64,000 nucleotides of DNA, from the NCBI RefSeq assembly GCF_003030345.1, contig NZ_CP028158.1, positions 3,224,001 through 3,288,000 on the forward strand. Direction: 5' to 3'. The notes beneath the pieces are model-generated. The model was given only the letters and a program-made list of their open reading frames with translations. It was not told the origin of the DNA and did no database searches. Below, in pieces: positions 31,276 through 38,778 of this stretch (position 1 is the stretch's first letter; every line of letters begins with the position of its first letter). Origin of the DNA: Plantactinospora sp. BC1. Its GTDB lineage: Bacteria > Actinomycetota > Actinomycetes > Mycobacteriales > Micromonosporaceae. The position numbers and the translations under genes were made by a program.

Positions 31276-32535
31276 ATGACCGGGATTTCTGCCCAGGGGA
31301 CCATGCTCGACCAGGCGCGGTCGGTCCGCGACTTCAACCGCTACTACTCGCAGCGGATCGGGCTGCTCACCGACCGCTACCTCGGGCAGGATCGACCACT
31401 CAGCGAGGCCCGGCTGCTCTACGAGATCGGCACCGGCGCCACCGTCCGCGACCTGCGCAGCCGGCTCGGCTGGGACTCCGGCTACCTCAGCCGGTCGCTC
31501 CGCTCCCTCGAAGGGCAGGGCCTGGTCCAGCTTCGGGCACACGAGACGGACGGCCGGGTCCGGGTGGCCGAACCGACCGACGCCGGCAGCGCCGAACTCG
31601 CCGAACTGGAGCGCCGCTCGACCGCCGCCGCCGGCCAACTGCTGGCCCCGCTCACCGCAGCCCAACGGGCGGAACTGATCACCGCCCAGCAGCGGGTCCG
31701 CCGGCTGCTCCGGCTGGCCGCCGTCACCGTCGAGCCGACCGACGCCGGCTCGGCCACCGCCCGGGAGTGCCTGACCGGGTACGCCGCCGAACTGTCCACC
31801 AGGTTTCCCGAGGGGTACGACAGCCGGGCGCTGGCAGACCCGGCCGAACTCGGCGGGACCGGCGGCGCCTTCCTGGTCGCGTACGAGCAGGGGCACCCGA
31901 TCGGCTGCGGCGGAATCCGTACCCTCGCCCCGGGCGTCGCGGAACTCTGCCATCTCTGGGTGCACGGCGACGCCCGTGGCCTGGGGCTCGGCCGCCGACT
32001 CCTCGCCGAGTTGGAAGGAGAGGCGGCGGCCCGTGGCCTGCACACCGTGCGGCTGGGCACCCACCGATCGCTGCCCGAGGCGGCGGCGCTCTACCGCTCG
32101 GCCGGCTACCGGCAGATCCCGGTGTACGGCGACAGCCCGTACAACCAGCTCTGCTTCGAGCGGAGGCTCGCCGGCGACGTACCCGAAGGTCCGCTGCCGT
32201 CGCTCGACGGCCGGCGGTTCCGCGCGGTGGCCGAGGTCGACGGCGGCGAGGTCGGGGCCGCGACCGTCTTCGACTACCGCGAGCGCGGCGGGGAGATCTC
32301 GGCGGTGTACTCCGGCGGCAGCATCCGGAGCGGCCACCTGGTCGGCACCCGGGACGGCGACAGCCTCGACTTCCGCTACGTGCAGCTGAACACCGCCGGT
32401 CACACCTCCACCGGTCACTGCCGCAGCCGGATCTCGCTGCTGCCCGACGGCCGCCTACGCCTACACGAAACCTGGACCTGGGAATCCCGCGAAGGCTCCG
32501 GCACCAGCACCGTCGAGGAAATCCCCTACCGGTGA
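31276..32535 (+). CDS. MarR-GNAT fusion with C-terminal lipocalin-like domain
   Basis: A 419-residue protein with three parts. Residues about 10-145 are a MarR winged helix (LSEARLLYEIGTGATVRDL, SGYLSRSLRSLEGQGLV). Residues about 150-300 are a GNAT acetyltransferase with the acetyl-CoA loop ARGLGLGRRLLAELE and the SLPEAAALYRSAGYR helix. The last 115 residues (RFRAVAEVDGGEVGAATVFDYRE, here in part, then GTRDGDSLDFRYVQLNT and a closing EETWTWE-like strand) match a small beta-barrel family usually seen as a stand-alone protein misnamed N-acetylglutamate synthase. MarR-GNAT pairs are common; this third part is unusual. An 18-bp palindrome covers the ribosome site. Tail-to-tail with the esterase gene. 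Confidence 0.85.
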   Translation: MTGISAQGTMLDQARSVRDFNRYYSQRIGLLTDRYLGQDRPLSEARLLYEIGTGATVRDLRSRLGWDSGYLSRSLRSLEGQGLVQLRAHETDGRVRVAEPTDAGSAELAELERRSTAAAGQLLAPLTAAQRAELITAQQRVRRLLRLAAVTVEPTDAGSATARECLTGYAAELSTRFPEGYDSRALADPAELGGTGGAFLVAYEQGHPIGCGGIRTLAPGVAELCHLWVHGDARGLGLGRRLLAELEGEAAARGLHTVRLGTHRSLPEAAALYRSAGYRQIPVYGDSPYNQLCFERRLAGDVPEGPLPSLDGRRFRAVAEVDGGEVGAATVFDYRERGGEISAVYSGGSIRSGHLVGTRDGDSLDFRYVQLNTAGHTSTGHCRSRISLLPDGRLRLHETWTWESREGSGTSTVEEIPYR

Positions 32536-32559
32536 CCCACTTCAGACAGCCCGCACATG

Positions 32560-33816
32560 TCACACCCCCGACGGGTACGTCTCCAGCTCGCCCGGGGCGG
32601 TGGGGGCGGGGAGCGGGTGCAGGGCGGTGGTGTGGTCGCACCAGATGAAGGCGTCGTACCGGTCGCCGAGCCGGGTCGGCACGTAGTTGCCCCACGCCTC
32701 GAAGGACGGGTCGTAGACCACCCCGATCGCCCGGTGGTCGGCCTCCTCGTCCAGCCAGTCCGGCCGGTCGCCAGAGTCGAAGACCAGCAGCGCGCGCTCG
32801 GGCAGCAGGTGGTGCAGCCGCTCCTCGATCGACCCGGCCCGGGCCACCGGCACCGTCATCACCTCGGCCGGCGCGCCCCACCGGTTGGCGGCGACCACAC
32901 TGCCCTGATAGCTGCCGAAGCCGACCAGCACCACGTCGTCGGTGCCGTGCCGCTCGCGGGCGAGCTGGCCGATGTTGACCATCCCACCGGCGGCCATGTC
33001 GGTGGCCCGGGCATCCCCGACGTGCGTGTTGTGCGCCCAGACCACCGCCCGGGCCTGCGGGCCGTACCGGTCCAGCAGCCGGTCGAGGGTGTCGACCATG
33101 TGCCTGTCCCGGACGTTCCAGGACTGCGGACCACCGCCGACCATCGCCCGGTAGTACTTCTCCGCGCCGGCCACCACCTCCGCGTTCTGCCAGGCGGAGA
33201 AGGCGTCGGCACCGTCGGCGGCGGCCCGTTCCCGGGTACGCGCCAGCAGCCGTACCACCTCTTCCTCACAGCGGGCCGAGACGAACCGGCTCGCCAGCCC
33301 GTACTCCTCGATCCGGGTGCCGTACGGCTCGAAGCACCGGTACGCCTCCTGGGCGGTCTCCAGCGACGCCGGATCCTCCTCGCCCAGGTAGTCCAGGATC
33401 GCCTGCATCGAGTCCCACAGGCTGTAGACGTCGAGCCCGTGGAAGCCGGCCCGCTGCCCGTCCGGCCGGTCCAGGTTCCAGGCCCGCAGCCAGCGGCAGA
33501 ACCGGGACACCTCGGCGTTCGCCCACATCCAGGTCGGCCACCGCTCGAACCGTTCCAGCGCGCGCTGCGGGTCGTCGTCCCCGCCCGGGGCGCCGGTCAC
33601 GGAGCGGTGCGCCAGGTCGCAGTCCGGCCAGTCGCCCTCGACGGCGACGAACGAGAAGCCGCACTCGGCGATCAGCCGCCGGGTCAACTGCTCGCGCAGC
33701 CGGTAGTAGTCGTACGTGCCGTGGCTCGCCTCGCCGAGCATCACCACCCGGGCCGAGCCGATACGCTCCAACAGCGGGTCGAAGTCGTCCGGGGCCCCGA
33801 GCCGGTGAACCTGCAT
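32560..33816 (-). CDS. Erythromycin esterase family protein
   Basis: A 418-residue EreA/EreB-superfamily protein. The catalytic signature LGEASHGTYDYY is at residues 27-38, with VAVEGDWPD near 57, the second conserved histidine in GFHGLDVYSLW and the third in WAHNTHVGDA. EreA-type enzymes hydrolyse the macrolide lactone ring, but many family members in soil actinomycetes act on unknown esters and do not confer resistance. No macrolide or efflux gene lies nearby. There is no signal peptide, so it is cytoplasmic. The start at 33816 is an ATG. It converges with the MarR fusion, only 24 bp apart, and is divergent from the DUF2795 gene. Confidence 0.88.
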   Translation of the reverse strand: MQVHRLGAPDDFDPLLERIGSARVVMLGEASHGTYDYYRLREQLTRRLIAECGFSFVAVEGDWPDCDLAHRSVTGAPGGDDDPQRALERFERWPTWMWANAEVSRFCRWLRAWNLDRPDGQRAGFHGLDVYSLWDSMQAILDYLGEEDPASLETAQEAYRCFEPYGTRIEEYGLASRFVSARCEEEVVRLLARTRERAAADGADAFSAWQNAEVVAGAEKYYRAMVGGGPQSWNVRDRHMVDTLDRLLDRYGPQARAVVWAHNTHVGDARATDMAAGGMVNIGQLARERHGTDDVVLVGFGSYQGSVVAANRWGAPAEVMTVPVARAGSIEERLHHLLPERALLVFDSGDRPDWLDEEADHRAIGVVYDPSFEAWGNYVPTRLGDRYDAFIWCDHTTALHPLPAPTAPGELETYPSGV

Positions 33817-33890
33817 GGGCGGCGGCTACCCGGCGGACCGGCCGGGTAAACGCCGGGTGTGGCGGGGCCGGGATCGGGTATTCGACCAGC

Positions 33891-34082
33891 ATGCGAGCTA
33901 ACGCGATGCAGTTGCAGGAGTCGCTCGCCGGTCTGGACTACCCGGTGTCGAAGGAGGACCTGGTGCGCTGGGCCCAGGAGACCGGCGTCGACACCCAGAC
34001 CCTGAAGTTGCTCCAGTCGCTGCCGGCCGAGCAGTTCCAGACCCCGGCCGACATCGGCGACGCGATCATCGAACTCTCCTGA
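33891..34082 (+). CDS. DUF2795 small protein
   Basis: A 63-residue DUF2795 protein, a small all-helical family common in actinobacteria. The body reads LQESLAGLDYPVSKEDLVRW and ends with TPADIGDAIIEL; the family often pairs with an Asp/Glu-rich histidine-free core. ATG 33891 is used; ATG 33906 (residue 6) is equally possible as neither has a clear ribosome site. It stands between the divergent esterase gene and the convergent response regulator. Function unknown; roles in stress or DNA binding have been suggested for relatives, not shown here. Confidence 0.82.
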   Translation: MRANAMQLQESLAGLDYPVSKEDLVRWAQETGVDTQTLKLLQSLPAEQFQTPADIGDAIIELS

Positions 34083-34093
34083 CGGGACCGGCT

Positions 34094-34747
34094 TCAGCCG
34101 CCGGCAGCGCCGTTCAGGTACGCCAGCACGGCGAGTACCCGACGGTTGTCGTCGTCCGACTGCGCCAGGTCGAGCTTGCCGAAGATGCTGGCGGTGTGCT
34201 TGCCGACCGCGCTCTCGCTGAGAAAGAGCCGCTGCCCGATCGCGCTGTTGGAGCGTCCCTCCGCCATCAGCTCCAGCACCTCCCGCTCCCGGGGCGTCAA
34301 CCGGGCCATCGGGGCGTCCCGGCTGCTCCGGGCGACCAGCTTGGCGATCACGTCCGGGTCCATCGCCATGCCGCCGCCGGCCACCCGGCGTACCGCGTCG
34401 ACGAACTGCTCCGCGTTGAAGACCCGGTCCTTGAGCAGGTAGCCGACCCCGCCGGTGCCGTCGGCGAGCAGTTCCCGGGCGTAGAGCTGCTCGACGTGCT
34501 GGGAGAGGACCAGCACCGGCAGTCCGGGCACCTCCCGACGGGCCGCCAACGCCGCCTGGAGACCCTCGTCGGTCTGGGTCGGCGGCAGGCGTACGTCCAC
34601 CACGGCGACGTCGGGGCGCAGCTCCAGCAGCGCCGCCAGCAGCTCCGGACCGGTCTCCACCGCCGCCACCACGTCGAAGCCGTGCGCGGTCAGCATCCGG
34701 GCCAGGCCGTCCCTCAGGAGATAGAGGTCCTCGGCGAGGACAACGCG
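34094..34747 (-). CDS. NarL/FixJ-type response regulator
   Basis: A response regulator of about 218 residues (GTG start at 34750 included in the frame). The receiver has the acidic pair at residues 7-8, the phosphorylated Asp52 in VAVVDVRLPP, and the switch Lys in YLLKDRV near residue 106. The C-terminal LuxR helix-turn-helix (LTPREREVLELMAEGRSNSAIGQ, here in part) binds DNA. It overlaps the kinase gene by 37 bp, so the two are a co-translated pair. Target genes are not evident from position alone. Confidence 0.93.
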   Translation of the reverse strand, partial: RVVLAEDLYLLRDGLARMLTAHGFDVVAAVETGPELLAALLELRPDVAVVDVRLPPTQTDEGLQAALAARREVPGLPVLVLSQHVEQLYARELLADGTGGVGYLLKDRVFNAEQFVDAVRRVAGGGMAMDPDVIAKLVARSSRDAPMARLTPREREVLELMAEGRSNSAIGQRLFLSESAVGKHTASIFGKLDLAQSDDDNRRVLAVLAYLNGAAGG

Positions 34748-36642
34748 CACGGCACCTCCAGTTTCACCGCCGTCGGGCCGCCCGGCGGACTGCTCAGGTC
34801 GACGACGCCGTCGAATGTACCGAGCCGGCGGGCGATGCCGCGCAGCCCACTACCCCGCGCCTCGTCCGCGCCGCCCCGCCCGTCGTCGGCGACCACGACC
34901 CGCAGCCGGCCGTCGGCGTACCCGAGATCGACGGTGATCCGGGCGGCGCGGGCGTGCTTCACCGCGTTGGTGAGCAGTTCGCTCACCGCGAAGTAGACCG
35001 CCGACTCGATCGGCGGCTCCGGCCGGCCGGGCAGCTCGACGGTGACCTCGGTCCGGACCGGGGTGTCCAGGGCGAGCGCCCGGACGGCGTCGACGAGCCC
35101 GCGCTCGGCGAGTACCGGCGGATGGATCCCCCGGACCAGGTCGCGCAGCTCGATGAGCGCCTTGGCCGACGCCTGCCGCGTCTCGGCCAGCAGCGCCCGG
35201 GCGGCCTGCAGATCCTTGTCCAGCAGGTATTCGACGTTGCCGAGGTTGATGCCCATCGCCACCAGCCGGGCCTGGGCGCCGTCGTGCAGGTCGCGTTCGA
35301 TCCGGCGCAGCTCGGCCGCCTGGGTCTCGGTGGCGTCGGCCCGGGTCTCGGTGAGCCGCTGCACCCGCAGCGCCAGCCGGGCCTTGGCGGTCGGGGCGAG
35401 CAGCAGCGCGGCCCACCGGCCGTTGACCCGGAGCATCGCCGGGGCGGCCAGCAGGCCGAGCGCGGCCAGGGCCAGCCCGACCGGGATCGCCGCCGCATCG
35501 GAGCCGGCGACCGAGGCGTACCAGTCGGTGCCGCCGTCGGCCCGCAGCCCGACCAGCGTCCAGAGCCTCGGCATGGCCAGCCCGAAGATCCCGTAGCCGA
35601 TCGCGGCCAGCGGGGCGGCCAGGGAGAGCCCGCCGACGATCGGGTCGAGCAGCAGCCAGCCGAAGTCCCGCCAGCTCGCCGGGTCCCGGGTGAGCCAGCG
35701 CAGCCGCAGGCCGTACGCCGCCCACCGCTCGGTCTGGTAGAGGTTGTTGCCGACCTGGTAGCGGCCGTCCGGGCGAGGGTCCGGCACCGCCGGCCGGGGC
35801 AGGTACGGCGACTCCACGGCCACCCCGCTCCACTGCCCGGCCAGCCGTCGGCGCAGTTCCGGCAGCGGGCGGATGTTCTCGATCACGGGTGGCAGCACCG
35901 GCACGACGCCGAGGCCGTAGGTCAGCACCAGGGCGACGACGGAGATCGCGGCCAGCGGCAGGGCGAGCAGGCTCAGCCCGAGCAGGGAGAGGAGCCGGAG
36001 CAGCAGCAGGAGTTGTCGGCCGTACCAGACCCGGAGGCGGCCGGGCTGCCGCTGCGTCGGCGCCAGCCACCAGCGGGTCCACGCCAGGTGCAGGGTACGC
36101 AGCCACGGGGCCAACGCCAGCCCGGCGGCGGCGAGGGCGAGTCCGGCCGGTACCGCCCACCAGTGCCGGTCGGCGGCGGTCACCGCGTACCAGCCACCGG
36201 CGCCGACCAGCGCGACCGGCAGGCCGCCGAGCAGTAGCCCGGCCGCCGGGGTGAGGGCCATCCAGGCCAGGTCCCGATAGGTGGCCGGGTCGCCGAGGAG
36301 CCAGTCCAGCAGGCGGAGGAACGCCGGGACCCAGGGCCGCCGGTAGAGCCGGTTCTCGTGCGGATAGCGCCCGTCCGCCTCCGGCTGCGGCGGCGCCGGT
36401 CGGGGCCGGTACGGCGAGCCGACCGGCTCGGAGCCGGCGCCGGCCAGCCGCCGGACCAGGTTGGTCAGGTGCCGCCCGGCCAGGATCGGCAGCGGCAGCA
36501 GGAAGAGCAGGCCGAGCCCGAATCCCGGCACGAAGAAGACCAGGTGCACCAGGAGCGCCACCGCCCCGGCCAGGCCCAGCCCGGCCAGCGCCGCCCCGTG
36601 CAGCAGGGCGAGCCCGGCGGCGCGTACCGCTCCGGTTTTCAT
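34714..36642 (-). CDS. Histidine kinase with two putative-sensor domains
   Basis: A 642-residue membrane sensor kinase. The N-terminal 420 residues contain two copies of the actinobacterial putative sensor domain, each with membrane pairs; the repeat is visible as YRPRPAPPQPEADGRYPHEN and, later, YLPRPAVPDPRPDGRYQVGN, followed in both by a W-x-LR-LL-x-DPA-x-RD block. The HisKA_3 histidine is in RRIERDLHDGAQARLV near residue 462. The ATPase domain has the N-box SELLTNAVKHA and VADDGRGG. It would phosphorylate the response regulator at 34094. The duplicated sensor is the unusual feature and doubles the normal length of the input region. Confidence 0.92.
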   Translation of the reverse strand: MKTGAVRAAGLALLHGAALAGLGLAGAVALLVHLVFFVPGFGLGLLFLLPLPILAGRHLTNLVRRLAGAGSEPVGSPYRPRPAPPQPEADGRYPHENRLYRRPWVPAFLRLLDWLLGDPATYRDLAWMALTPAAGLLLGGLPVALVGAGGWYAVTAADRHWWAVPAGLALAAAGLALAPWLRTLHLAWTRWWLAPTQRQPGRLRVWYGRQLLLLLRLLSLLGLSLLALPLAAISVVALVLTYGLGVVPVLPPVIENIRPLPELRRRLAGQWSGVAVESPYLPRPAVPDPRPDGRYQVGNNLYQTERWAAYGLRLRWLTRDPASWRDFGWLLLDPIVGGLSLAAPLAAIGYGIFGLAMPRLWTLVGLRADGGTDWYASVAGSDAAAIPVGLALAALGLLAAPAMLRVNGRWAALLLAPTAKARLALRVQRLTETRADATETQAAELRRIERDLHDGAQARLVAMGINLGNVEYLLDKDLQAARALLAETRQASAKALIELRDLVRGIHPPVLAERGLVDAVRALALDTPVRTEVTVELPGRPEPPIESAVYFAVSELLTNAVKHARAARITVDLGYADGRLRVVVADDGRGGADEARGSGLRGIARRLGTFDGVVDLSSPPGGPTAVKLEVPCALSSPRTSIS

Positions 36643-36960
36643 GCGGTCAAGTCTGGCCGGTCCGGGCCGGCGGCGGCAGTGCGGTAACGCGCCGGCCGGG
36701 GGTGGGGTTAGCTACACCTCCGCCCGGCGTCCGGCCCCATTCCGGCGACCACCGGATATTCCTAGCGTTCCTGGCAGGAACAACCCGGCGTAGCGGGCGG
36801 ACGGAGCTGCTCCGGCCCGAGCACCGTCCCCTCCCGGTGGCTCGCCCGTCCCGCCGCGCCGACCCCCGGGGTCGGGCCGTCACGGGGCGGCCCGACCCCG
36901 GCGGACGGGTCGTGCTCGCCGGCTCGGGCCGGCCGGCGGCGGACAGCGTCGGCGCCGGGA
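36643..36960. promoter_or_regulatory. Gene-free region: kinase promoter side and oxidoreductase terminator
   Basis: This 318-bp stretch has no coding-like ORF. Near the kinase it is GC-rich. At 36767-36781 GTTCCTGGCAGGAAC is a perfect 15-nt palindrome, 125 bp upstream of the kinase start, possibly an operator. Nearer the oxidoreductase there is a strong hairpin (listed separately). Confidence 0.5.
36866..36901. terminator. 14-bp perfect hairpin after oxidoreductase gene
   Basis: CCGGGGTCGGGCCG at 36866-36879 pairs perfectly with 36888-36901 around an 8-nt loop. It lies 60 bp past the stop of the leftward oxidoreductase gene and is a likely terminator for it. Confidence 0.75.
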
Positions 36961-37866
36961 TCAGGACGGCAGGGTGACGGTGCGGCGCTGCTCGCGGGCG
37001 GTCTGCGCGGCGGCGAGCACCGACACCACGTCCCGGCCGAACCGCACGTCGCACTGCTGGTCGCGGGTGCCGCTGTCGACCTCGGTGCAGAGTTGCTCGA
37101 TCGCCAGCCGGAGCGCGTCCACCGGCGTGCTGTCCCGCTCCGGCAGCACCGCGATGCCGTCGTCGCCGTAGAAGGCGAACTCGACGGTGGTCGAGGCGGG
37201 TGGGGCGTCCAGGGCCAGCGACAGGGTGCTGGTCGCGCTCTCGCCGTGCGCCAGCGTCAGGTGCACGCTGTTGCGGGGGCCGCTCATCGCGGCGACCTCG
37301 GTCACCTCGCCGAGGACCGGCAGGACCAGCGAGAGCGCGTGCGGGCCGACGTCCCAGAGCGCGCCCTCGGTGCGCCGCCAGGCCGATCCGCCGTACGGGT
37401 TGCCGGGCTGGAAGATCGACGCGTAGTGCACGCCCCGGGCGCTCTGCCAGCCTCCGGTCGCCGCCGCGCTGGCCAGGAAGGTGGAGATGGCCGGCTGGAA
37501 GCGGTTGGTGAAGAAGACCACCGAGGCGACTCCGCTCTGTGCGGCGGCCGCCACCACCCGGTCGGCGTCCGGCAGGCTCAGCGCCAGCGGCTTGTCCAGC
37601 AGCAGGTGCCGGCCGGCGGTGGCGGCCCGTACCGCCAGATCGGCCTGCACGTCCGGCGGCAGCGCCACCGAGACCGCCTGCACGTCCTCGATCAGCGCGT
37701 CGGCGTCGGCGTAGGCCGGCACGCCGTAGCGGTCGGCCAGCGCCTCGGCCTTGGCCGGGTCCCGGCCCCAGACTCCGGCGAGGCGGGCCCGGGGATGCCC
37801 GGCGAGCGCGGCCGCGTGCACCTCCGCCGCCCAGTGACCGGTGCCGAACAGTCCGAACGTGAGCAC
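36961..37866 (-). CDS. Gfo/Idh/MocA-family oxidoreductase
   Basis: A 301-residue NAD(P)-dependent oxidoreductase of the Gfo/Idh/MocA family, which act on sugars, inositols and related polyols. The N-terminal Rossmann motif is LTFGLFGTGHWAAEVHAAAL (residues 2-21). The conserved Lys is in LLLDKPLALS near residue 95 and the catalytic-region His lies in LWDVGPHALSL. GTG 37866 is chosen for the AGAGGGGA site upstream; the longer frame to 37914 lacks support. The substrate cannot be told from sequence. It is a single leftward gene between the kinase pair and the coiled-coil protein. Confidence 0.87.
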   Translation of the reverse strand: MLTFGLFGTGHWAAEVHAAALAGHPRARLAGVWGRDPAKAEALADRYGVPAYADADALIEDVQAVSVALPPDVQADLAVRAATAGRHLLLDKPLALSLPDADRVVAAAAQSGVASVVFFTNRFQPAISTFLASAAATGGWQSARGVHYASIFQPGNPYGGSAWRRTEGALWDVGPHALSLVLPVLGEVTEVAAMSGPRNSVHLTLAHGESATSTLSLALDAPPASTTVEFAFYGDDGIAVLPERDSTPVDALRLAIEQLCTEVDSGTRDQQCDVRFGRDVVSVLAAAQTAREQRRTVTLPS

Positions 37867-37940
37867 GGGTATCCCCTCTTCGCGCCGCTTTGAGCAGGGA
37901 ATTCTTCCTAACACACCGGACCGGGGCGCAGCCGGCCGAC

Positions 37941-38669
37941 CTAGCCGGCCCGCCGTCGGCGCCGCCGTCGGGTCCGGCCGCGCCGCTGCTCGAACCGCTG
38001 GACGGTGTGGTACGCCTCCCGCGCCTCGGCGACCGACCGGTTCGCCTCGGAGAGCAGTTCCCAGGCGGCCGCCTCGGCGCTGCTGACCTCCTGCTCGGCG
38101 CGCCGGGCCAGCGCGGCGGTCCGGTCGTACGCCCGGCGCGCCTCGGCCAGCCGCATCCGGGCGAGGTCGAGCAGCCGCTCCCGCTCCTCCTGCGCCGGGT
38201 CCCAGTTTCCGGTACGCCGGAACACCTCACGAAGTTGCGGCAGTGAGAGATCCCCGCGCCGGTACGCCGCCAGCGCCGCCCGGCCCACCGCCCGGTCCCG
38301 TTCCGGATCGGATCCGGTGTCGGCGGCCGGTGCCCTGCTCGCCTCCTCCCGACCGGCGAGTACCGCCTGCCAGGCCCGGTCGTACTCCCGCTCGGCCGTC
38401 TCCTGGTAGGCCCACGCCTCGTCCCGGTGCCGTTCCGCCTCGGCCAGCGCCACCCGGGCGGCGGCGGCGATCGCGGCGGCCCGGCCGGCGTCGGTCTGGG
38501 TCGCCACCGCGTACGCCTCCAGCTCCTCGGCGGCGGCGCGCAGCCGCTCCGGGTCGGGTCGCGGTGTCCTCGGCCGGTCCGCCACCACGGCGAGGACGAG
38601 GAGGGAGAACAGCACCACACCACCGGCGATCAGCAGCGCGGAGAGCGCGTCGATGCCGGACAGGTCCAC
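37941..38669 (-). CDS. Single-pass membrane protein with coiled coil, unknown
   Basis: About 242 residues from GTG 38669; TTG 38711 is a weaker alternative. One membrane segment near the N-terminus (ALLIAGGVVLFSLLVLAVV) is followed by Ala/Glu/Arg-rich helices of heptad character (RAAAIAAAARVALAEAERH, LARRAEQEVSSAEAAAWELL). In the middle there is a short conserved-looking part (LAAYRRGDLSLPQLREVFRR), which suggests a helical bundle. It ends in a run of arginines, possibly for nucleic-acid or membrane contact. I do not recognise the family by name. It is next to the HelD-type gene on the same strand, with a 109-bp gap, and could be its co-transcribed neighbour. Confidence 0.65.
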   Translation of the reverse strand: MDLSGIDALSALLIAGGVVLFSLLVLAVVADRPRTPRPDPERLRAAAEELEAYAVATQTDAGRAAAIAAAARVALAEAERHRDEAWAYQETAEREYDRAWQAVLAGREEASRAPAADTGSDPERDRAVGRAALAAYRRGDLSLPQLREVFRRTGNWDPAQEERERLLDLARMRLAEARRAYDRTAALARRAEQEVSSAEAAAWELLSEANRSVAEAREAYHTVQRFEQRRGRTRRRRRRRAG

Positions 38670-38778
38670 GCGGAGGGGCTCCCGGTGAGGTGGCGGTCGG
38701 GGTGCCGCCAATCATAGAAGGTGCTGATAATCCGGTCATGATCGCCCGGTCCCCCGGTACGCCCCGAACCGGTCGACG

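Noticed and set aside
32560-33816. Macrolide resistance gene
   Set aside because: The erythromycin-esterase fold is present, but many soil homologues do not act on macrolides and no resistance context exists.
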